Assembly (NCBI RefSeq): GCF_004295645.1
Contig: NZ_CP034752.1
Location: 2,666,001-2,730,000 of the forward strand
DNA from: Limnobaculum zhutongyuii
Lineage (GTDB): Bacteria; Pseudomonadota; Gammaproteobacteria; Enterobacterales; Enterobacteriaceae
Reading direction: 5' to 3'
Length of the DNA stretch: 64,000 nucleotides
Shown here: positions 8,861 through 18,300 of the stretch, one piece after another
Position numbering within the stretch: position 1 is the first letter of the stretch
How the letters are laid out: the number at the start of each line of letters is the position of its first letter
The notes under the pieces: model-generated
The model's input: only the letters and a program-made list of their open reading frames with translations
The model's database searches: none
What the model was told of the DNA's origin: nothing
Made by a program: the position numbers and the translations under genes

Positions 8861-9354
8861 GTCTTTCTAATACTGTATAAATGTTCATTAATTATTTTCC
8901 CCTCTTTTATTACTGAGGATTTAATAACAGCCTCTTTTTCAAAACCCACTTTTTCTAACACTTTCATTGAACCTATATTATATTCGTAAATATTTGCATA
9001 AACCCTCAATAAGTTAAGTGCTTCAAAAGCAATATTTAATAATAGCCTTACTGTTTCAGTAGCATAGCCTTTCCCCCAATAGGGTTCTCCAATCCAATAT
9101 CCTATCTCTGCATTAATACGATATACGTCATGTTGTGGTATTAAACTACCACAACCGACAAATGTATCGTCCTCATATATTCCGAAAACATGCCCTAATA
9201 CACCATTTTCGGCTAAACCGAGAAATGTAATAGCATCCTCAATCGTATAAGGATATGGAAACGCATCCCGTAGGTTTACAGCGATTGCGTGATTATTAGC
9301 TAATCTCTGTATTGCTTCAGGAGAGGTTAGGTTTATATTTTGTAATCGTATCAT
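8857..9354 (-). CDS. GNAT family N-acetyltransferase (RimJ/RimL type)
   Basis: A 165-residue GNAT protein. The acetyl-CoA pyrophosphate loop is visible as YWGKGYATETVRLL (about 95-108), preceded by EIGYWIGEP and followed by the family ending N-x-GS-KVLEKVGF (about 126-138). Members of this type acetylate N-terminal amino groups of ribosomal proteins, small amines, or aminoacyl-nucleotide antibiotics; the substrate here cannot be read. It is the first gene of a three-gene AT-rich cassette, overlaps the next gene by four bases, and starts 30 bp after the stop of the giant autotransporter with no terminator in between, so some read-through is possible. Confidence 0.85.
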   Translation of the reverse strand: MIRLQNINLTSPEAIQRLANNHAIAVNLRDAFPYPYTIEDAITFLGLAENGVLGHVFGIYEDDTFVGCGSLIPQHDVYRINAEIGYWIGEPYWGKGYATETVRLLLNIAFEALNLLRVYANIYEYNIGSMKVLEKVGFEKEAVIKSSVIKEGKIINEHLYSIRKT

Positions 9355-9384
9355 TTTAATATACTTATTGTTCTTTGATGAGAT

Positions 9385-12300
9385 TTACCAGACGTAACGC
9401 ACACCAACCGCGCCTTCCAGCTTCTGATAATGGTCAAAATCGTCAGTGCCGCTCACATTTATCCAACCCTGCCAGTTTTGACTAAAGTTACCCTGAATAC
9501 CCAGCTTCAATTCGCCGCGATCTTTTGGTACGTTTTCTTCAATGTGCATACTGTCGAGAGTCACCGACGAGTTCTGATTATGATGCCACCAGTTAAGTTC
9601 AGCATATGGCTGAACCGCATAGGCATCATCCAGAATATCGTCTGACAGACGTACGCCTAAACGGGTGCTGTAAGCCTCATTATTCTGGCCGCTTACCCGG
9701 GTATTACTGGAGTCGGTGAACGTATCAGCAGTGTATCGACTATAGATAACCTGAGCCTGCGGCGTCAGTCGCAATAAATGTTTCTCATTTTGCGGGCTCA
9801 GTATCAGACTATAACCAACTTCCAGCGATGAACTCCACAAACTGGAATCATAACTATCAGAACGCTGACCTTCACCCTGCACATCGTTATCATACCAGCC
9901 GTACTGCGTCCAGCTATCAACATAGGCTCCGCTCTTCTGTTGTGCATTGGCAAACCAGGTGGCATAAGCACCAAGGTTGAAGCCATTAACCGAGCCGGAG
10001 GCAGAATGATGTACCCCATTTAAATCATTGTTACCAGTGGCATCCGTATCCCCATTTCCCCAACTGCCCATCAATCCGACTTGCAGGCGTTGAGTATCCT
10101 GCTGGTAAGTTGCGATATCGCTACCAAACTGCACCAGCGTATAGTCACCCGCCATCCCTACATGACCACTGGCCGCTTTACTTTCCGTATGGCCGCCGAT
10201 AATCCGCCCCCATGAGCTGCCATTATTCTGGGTATATTGAGCCCCCTGACGGTCGAACAGCGTATGAATTTGCATCAGTGCCGCCATTGACTGGTTACCC
10301 AAATAGGCACCGCTCTCCGGCCGCCACTGTGGTGTGTCATCCCCTTCATCACTGACGGAACGCAGATACCAGTTACCATCAGCCTGAGTTGGCAGCCCCT
10401 GATTCAGGCTGTATTCATAAGCACCCGCTACCACCCGATTCGCCAACGTAAACTGACCGTTTGATTGTCCACCAACGCTGATAATTTCAATGCCGTTAAC
10501 CGTGGCGGCACCATTTCCACCGGCGTTATTTACCACCACACGGGTAGAGCCGGAAGTATCTCCCTGAACCACCAGCTTATCGGTGGCAGAGTTATCACCG
10601 CCCAGTACGGTACTCAGGGTCAGCAGGCCGTTATTACCCACATAGTTACCTTTTACTACCAGTTGACTGGCGGGTAACGGGCTGGCCATACGTAATTCAC
10701 CGCTGTTGACCAACTGACCGCCAACGGTAAACACGCCGGTCGGACTATCACCCATACCCGGTAATGCATCCGCTACCGCCAACAAACCATGGTTAGTCAC
10801 ATCACCGCCAACGCCGCCATAGCCACCCAATATGGCGCCTTCTGCCACCGAAACCGATGGGGTATTGGCCAGTAAAGCGTTATTCATCAGAACCAGACTA
10901 CCGGCATTGATATTGGTGACACCGCTATAGGTCTGGTTTTGGTTAAAGCTCAGTTGCCCTGTACCTTGCTGCGTCAATGCTCCACTACCACTGATAACAC
11001 CGCCGTAGGCGTAATCATCACTATGGTTAAAGGTCAGTTGAGCATTATTAATTATGGCTCCGGCCACCCGGCCGGTTGTACCACCATTGCCAAGTTGTAA
11101 GGTGCCTTCACTAATTGTTGTGCTGCCGGTGAAAGTATTGTCATTGGTGAGTGTCAGAGTGCCGCTGCCGGTTTTACTCAGGCTACCAAAACCATCAATA
11201 TCACCGCTAAATGTACTATCAAGGCTGTTATTGGCAATTAACTGTCCATTACCCAATACTACATGGCCTGAACCGGTCAGGTTATTGACATGTTGGTCAA
11301 AGCTATTCAAATCGAAGGTGGCACCCTCACCCACATTTAACTGTGAGCTCTGGGCAATAATGTCCGTATGTCCCGCTAACAGCCTACCGCCATTAATCAG
11401 CGTTGCACCGGTATAGAGATTCGATTTCGACAGTTCCAGTGTTCCCGCTCCCGCTTTAGTCAGCGATATTCCATCCCATCCGCTGGCAGCATTAGCCACT
11501 TCATCCATCAGCAAAGCATCTAAATCAAAGTATTCATTTTGAGCGGTAAGGGTAAAGTTACCGGTGGCTTTGGCCGGCAATCCGGTATGGGCGGCGTACC
11601 AGCTTAATGCCAGACCAACATCAAACTTATAGCCATCATTGATTGATGTTATCGACAGATAATCAACCGGACTTACGGCACCACCGGCGGTGCCGCTGGC
11701 GAAGTGCCCGGTCATATTTCCCGGTGCCGATGTTTGAATAATGGTAAACAGGCTATTGGCTAACTGACTGGCGGTGGTGGTTTCTGGTGCGCTGTAACCC
11801 GCCACATTAATCACGGCAGCACTGCCGATATTGGCGGTACCGGCAGTGATTAGCGGTGGATTACCGCGAGCAACCACATCCAGTACTCCGTCAATATTGA
11901 ACTGATTACTGACGGTCAGCGTAGCGTTGGTGGCCAGTGAAGTGGTGGCACCTACCGCCGAATCATAATTAATGACGTTAAATCCCCCTTCCTGAGTCAG
12001 GTGTAATACCCCCTGATTAACAGCAACATTACCCTGACTGGAATTATTATGGGTGAGTATGGCAATACCACTGCCGCTTTTGATTAAGCTACCGCTTCCG
12101 GTTAATTGATTATTCAGAATGCTGTTTTGGGCAAATGCCAGTTCCAGTTCAGCGTTGTTAGCTATTTCATTAACCCCTAACGCATTGCCCTGTGTGCCAA
12201 TGAGCCGGCCCTGAGTAATGGTTGTGCCACCCGAGTAAAAATTCATTCCACTCAAGGTCAGGGCTTCACTACCGGTTTTCGTTATGCTTCCATAACCGCT

Positions 12301-15300
12301 GATCGCTCCGCTAAAAGTGCTGGAAACATTGTTGTTAGCGGTTAACACTGCATTCCCTAACAGGATCTTGCCATTACCCGATAAATTATTGGCCTGCTGA
12401 TTAAAACTATTCAGATTGAGCGTGCCATTATTGCCAACCACCACACTGGAGCTATTTGCGAAAGCATCCGCAATATCCGTACGCAGTTGACCATTATTAA
12501 TCAGCGTATTTCCGGTATAGAGGTTTGTCGCAGAGAGAATCAGGGTTCCAACGCCCTCTTTGGTCAGGCTTTTTCCATCCCAACCGGTCGCTGATGCAAC
12601 ACTATTCAGCAATGCAATATCAACATTAAAGCTGTCATCCTGATTAACCAGCGTAAAGGTGCCATTTCCCAAATCAGCACCCGCCAGCCAGGTCAATCCA
12701 AAACCCACGTTATAATCATTACTATTCAGGCTCTTCGCCGCATTAACCACCAAATAATCGGCGGAGCTGCTGGCACCGTTCAGGTCAACGCTGTCAAAAT
12801 CACCGCTAATCCCACCGGTGGTATGAATAATGGTAAACAGACCATTCGGTATTTCAGAGGCTTTATCAGGAATACCGCTGGTATCAATTCCCTCTACTTT
12901 TAAGATGCCGCTTAACGTGGCTGTGGATGCCGTAATCAATGGTTCAACAGAACCTAATCTCACGCTCAGCGTAGCATTGCTTTGTTGCGTTAACGCGCCA
13001 CTCAAATTAAGTGAAGCATCGGTTGCCAGCGCGATAGTGCTACCACTGGTCGTCGTCAGACTGCTGGCATTAAAAACATCACCCTGAGCGAATGTTAATG
13101 TACCGGCATTGATATTTATGGCTCCCTGAGAAGAACCCAGGCCGTTTAAAATGGCATTGCCTGCGCCCGTCTTCAGCAGATTACCACTACCGCTTAATAC
13201 GTTGGTCAGCGTGCTGTCACCGGCAAAATCCAGTTGTAATACGCTATTGTTGCCGACCGTCCCGGTTCCCAACGTGCCACCCTGCGTTACTTTCAAGATG
13301 CCGGTATTAACGGTGCTGCCACCGCTATAGCTACTCAATCCGCTCAGTGTCAGTTCCCCGGCACCAGTTTTAATCACACTGCCGGTACCACTGATATCGC
13401 CACTAAAGGTCGTATTAGCGACATTGTTGGCGGTCAGTGCTGCGCTACCCAGGTTGATATGACCGGTTCCGCTCAGGTTATTCACCTGCTGAGCAAAACC
13501 ATTTAATGCCAGAGTGCCGTTACCACCAATATTGACCTCACTGCTGGTGGCAAAGGTATTGGCAATTCCGGTTTGTAAGCTACCGTTATTAATCAGCGTG
13601 CTGCCGGTGTAAGTATTCACTGAGGAGAGTTGTAGTGTGCCCAGCCCCTCTTTCGTCAGGCTGTGACCATCCCAACCGCTGACAAAGGTGCCACTTTGAT
13701 CCGCCAGTATCACATCCACATTAAAGCTGTCTGATACATTGGTCAGCGTAAAAGTGCCATTGCCCGATGTATCGCCGGACTCCCATGTCAGTCCAAAACC
13801 AACGTTGTAATCCAGACCATTAACCACATGACTTGCCAGTTGCAGATAATCTGCACTGTTAGTCGCCCCACCCAGACTAACAGTGCTGAAATCACCGGTA
13901 ATGCCGCCGGTGGTATGGATAATAGTAAATTGTGTATTGATTAACTCGCTGGCATTGGTCGGCGCATTTTCGGTAAAGCCACTGATATTCAGCGAACCAT
14001 CCAGAACTGCGGTATTGGCGGTAATGGTTGGAGGTGTAGTACCCAGTGCGACATTAAGGGTTGCGCCATCGTTTTGGGTTAACGCTCCGCTAATATTCAG
14101 TCGAGTGTTATTTGCTATCGCCGTGGTTGCTCCGGTTGCCGTGTTCAGACTACTGGCAATAAAAGTATCGCCCTGAGCCAGCGTCAAGGTTCCGCTATCC
14201 ACATTGACGATGCCCTGAGAGGAACCTGCACCACTCAATGTGGCATTGCCTCCGCCCGTTTTCACCAAAGTTCCGCTACCGGTCAAACTGTTCGCCAGCG
14301 TACTGTTAGCCAAAAAGTCGAGTAACAACTGGCTATTATTGGCAATCGTTCCGCTTCCTGATGCGCCACCCTGAGTGACTTTCAATGTCCCGGCATTAAT
14401 GGTGCTGCCACCGCTATAGGTATTTAATCCGCTCAGGGTCAATACTCCGCTGCCGGTTTTAATCAAACTACCGGTGCCGTTGATATCGCCACTGAAAGTG
14501 GTATCAGCAACATTGTTCGCCGTGAGTGCGGCACTCCCCAGATTGATATGACCCGTTCCACTCAGGCTATTAGCCTGTTGAGCAAAACCATTTAATGCCA
14601 GAGTACCGCTATCAGCGATGCTGATATCGCTGCTGGTGGCAAAGGCATTGGCAATACCCGTTTGCAGCGTACCGCCATTAATCAGAGTGCTGCCAGTGTA
14701 GGTATTCACCGAGGAGAGCTGTAAAGTACCCAACCCGGCTTTGATCAGGCTGTTGCCGTTCCAGCCGCTGGTAAATGGTCCGGTCTGATCCACCAGTACC
14801 ATATCCACATTAAACAGGTCATCGGCATTGGCCAGCGTAAAGGTGCCATTACCCAGTGAAGAACCTGCCTGCCAGGTCAGGCCAAAGCCCACGTTGTAGT
14901 CAATATTATTCACCACCCGACCAGCCAGTATCAGGTAATCCACATTGCTGGCCGCTCCGCTCAGATTGACGGTTGAAAAATCACCCGTAATACCAGCGGT
15001 GGTATGGATAACATTAAATTCAGTACCGGTCAGCGCACTGGCGCTGGTTGGAGCACCGGTAGTAAAACCGGTAATATTTAGTGTGCCGTCCAGCGCGGCG
15101 GTATCTGCCGTGATTACCGGCTGAACACTGCCCACGGCCACATTCAACGCCGCCGTTGAGTTTTGTGTTAATCCGCCGGTTAGATTAAGTGATGAATCCG
15201 CTGCCACCGACGTGATGGCAGCATCTGCCGTGGTCAGGCTGCTGCCGTTAAATACGCCACTCTGGTCAAAGTTTAATGTGCCCTGATTGACGTTAATCAC

Positions 15301-18300
15301 CCCCTGCGTCGAGCCTGAACCACTCAGTGTAGCAACACCGGGTCCGGTTTTGATCAGCGTTCCGCTGCCGCTCAGCACATTCGTTAATGTACTGTCGCCA
15401 GTAAAGTTCAGCTCAAGCGTTGCGCCATTATCAACGGCACCGGTTCCCAGAGCACTGCCCTGCGTGGCTACCAGTATTCCACTGCTGAGGATACTGCCAC
15501 CCTGATAAGTGTTCACTCCACTTAGGGTCAGCGTACCGGTACCGGTTTTGCTCAGACTACCCGCGCCGCTAATCACGCCGCTAAAGCTGGTATTCGCACT
15601 GTTATTCGCGGTTAACTCTGCGCTCCCTAACAGAATGCTGCCGCTACCGCTCAGGTTATTCGCCTGCTGGTCAAAGCTATTCAGATCCAATGTGGCACCA
15701 CCCGCCACACTGATATCACTGCTGGTAGCAAAGGCATTGGCAATTCCCGTTTGCAGCGTACCGCCATTAATCAGGGTGCTGCCAGTGTAGGTATTTACTG
15801 AGGAGAGCTGTAAAGTGCCCAGCCCCTGTTTAGTCAGGCTTTTGCCATCCCAGCCGCTGGTAAATGGTCCGGTTTGATCCGCCAGTACCATATCCACATT
15901 AAACAGGTCACTGGCGCTGGTTGGTGCACTGTCATTGAACCCTGTGACATTAAGCGTTCCCCCCAGCGTGGCGGTATCTGCATTAATTGCCGTTTGGCCA
16001 CTGCCTACGGCAATATTTAATGTTGAACTGTCGCTTTGAGTTAAGGCCCCCGTCAGGTTCAGAATAGCGGCACCGGTCAGCGAAGTGGTAGCGCCATCAG
16101 CGGTTGCCAGACGGTCGGCATTAAATATGCCGTTTTGAGCAAAAACCAATGTACCCTGATTGACCGCAATATTGCCCTGGGTTGAACCAAGGCCGTCTAA
16201 TATGGCGATACCGGAACCGGTTTTCACCAGATAACCGCTGCCGCTTAGTAAATTACTTAATGTGCTACTGCCGGTGAAATTCAACTCCAGAATATCGCCA
16301 TTATTGACGCTACCCGAACCCAGCGCCTCTCCCTGAACAATGGTCAGCGTTCCCCGGCTGATGGTGGTACCGCCCTGATAGCTATTGATACCGCTTAAAG
16401 TCAGAGAACCCGTGCCGTCTTTAGTCAGGCTACCGGTTCCGTCAATCACGCCGCTGAAGGTGGTATCTAAACTATTATTAGCCGTTAACACTGCACTGCC
16501 CAGCAGAATGCTGCCGCCACCGCTCAGGTTATTTGCCTGCTGATTAAAATCATTTAAATCCAGCGTCGCATTACTGCCTACCGCAATCTCACTGCTAAAG
16601 ACAAAGGCATTGGCGATGCACGTTTGCAAGGTACCATTATTAATTCGGGTACTGCCAGAGTAGGTATTTACTGAAGAAAGTTGTAGTGTACCCAGCCCCT
16701 CTTTGGTCAGGCTCTTACCATCCCAACCGCTGGTGAAGGTGCCAGTTTGATCTGCCAGCACGACATCAGCATTAAAGTTGTCTGAAGTATTGCTCAGGGT
16801 AAAAGTACCGTTACCCAGCGTATCGCCAGCTTCCCATGTCAGACCAAAACCCACATTATAATCAAGACCATTGACCACCTTACCCGTCAATGTCAGGTAA
16901 TCCACACTACTGGTCGCGCCGCCCAAACTAAGGCTACTGAAATCGCCGGTAATTCCACCGGTAGTATGAACGATAGTAAATTGTGTACTGGTTAACTCAC
17001 TGGCACTGTCAGGTGCACCGGTGGTAAAACCACTGATATTCAGCGCGCCATCCAGTGCTGCGGTATTTGCCGTAATGACAGGTTGTGTGGTGCCTAAAGC
17101 GACATTCAGAATTGCACCATCGTTTTGGATTAAGGCGCCACCGATATTAAGCTGGGTATCACTGGTTATTGCCGTGGTAGCGCCGGTGGCGGTATTCAGG
17201 CTACCTGCGGTAAAACTATCCCCCTGAGCCAGAGTCAGGGTACCGCTATCCACATTGATAGCGCCCTGTGCTGAACCCATGCCGGTTAATGTTGCATTGC
17301 CTGCGCCGGTTTTGACCAGATTACCATTACCTGTCAGAACATTTTCCAGCGTACTGTTACCAACAAAGTTCAACTCAAAAATACTATTGTTCGCGATGCT
17401 GCCGCTCCCGGTAACACCGCCCTGAGTCACTTTTAATGTTCCGGTATTAATGACGGTGCCACCGCTATAGTTACTCAGGCCGCTCAGGGTAAGTACCCCC
17501 GTTCCGGTTTTAATCAAACTGCCGCTGCCGCTAATGTCACCACTGAAGGTAGTATTACTCAGGTTATTGGCCGTCAGGGCGCCACTGCCTAGCGTAATAT
17601 GGCCGGTTCCCGTCAGATTGTTAGCCTGCTGTGCCAGATTGTTCAGATCTAAGGTGGCGTCACTGGCAATATTCACATTACTGCTGGAAGTAAAGGCATT
17701 AGCAATGCCCGCCCGTAACATCCCTGCATTAATCAGCGTGCTGCCAGTATAGGTATTGACCGAAGAGAGTTGCAGCAGCCCCAGCCCCTCTTTAGTCAGG
17801 CTTTTTCCGTCCCAGTTACTGGTAAATGGTCCGGTTTGATCCGCCAGTATCACATCAACATCAATGATTGCACCGTCAGCGGTATTCAGATCGCCTGCTG
17901 AGAATACATCACCCAATGCCAGCGTTAAGGTTCCGTCGTTGATATCGATATTGTTCTGTGAGGAACCCACTCCCGTTAGCGTGGCTTTACCGTCACCGGT
18001 TTTCACCAAATCGCCGGTACCGTTCAGTACATTATTCAGGACGCTATCGCTGGCAAAATTCAGCTCAAGTGACGCATTATTGGTTATATCACCCGTACCC
18101 AGCGCCTCGCCCTGAGTCACCTTTAATCGACCAGCATTGATGGTGGTACCATCGCTGTAGCTATTTGTTCCACTTAGGGTAAGCGTACCGGTTCCCAGTT
18201 TAATCAGGCTACCGCTGCCATCAATATTGCCGCCAAAGATTGTATCCACACTGTTACTGGCGGTTAGTGTTGCCGTTCCCAAAATGATGTGACCGGTTCC

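Noticed and set aside
11054..11416. Plus-strand ORFs of 60-133 codons inside the autotransporter (here and at 12830, 13883, 15509, 22162 and others)
   Set aside because: They recur at the repeat period and are antisense shadows of a Gly/Ser/Thr/Asn-rich gene, which produces few stops on the other strand.
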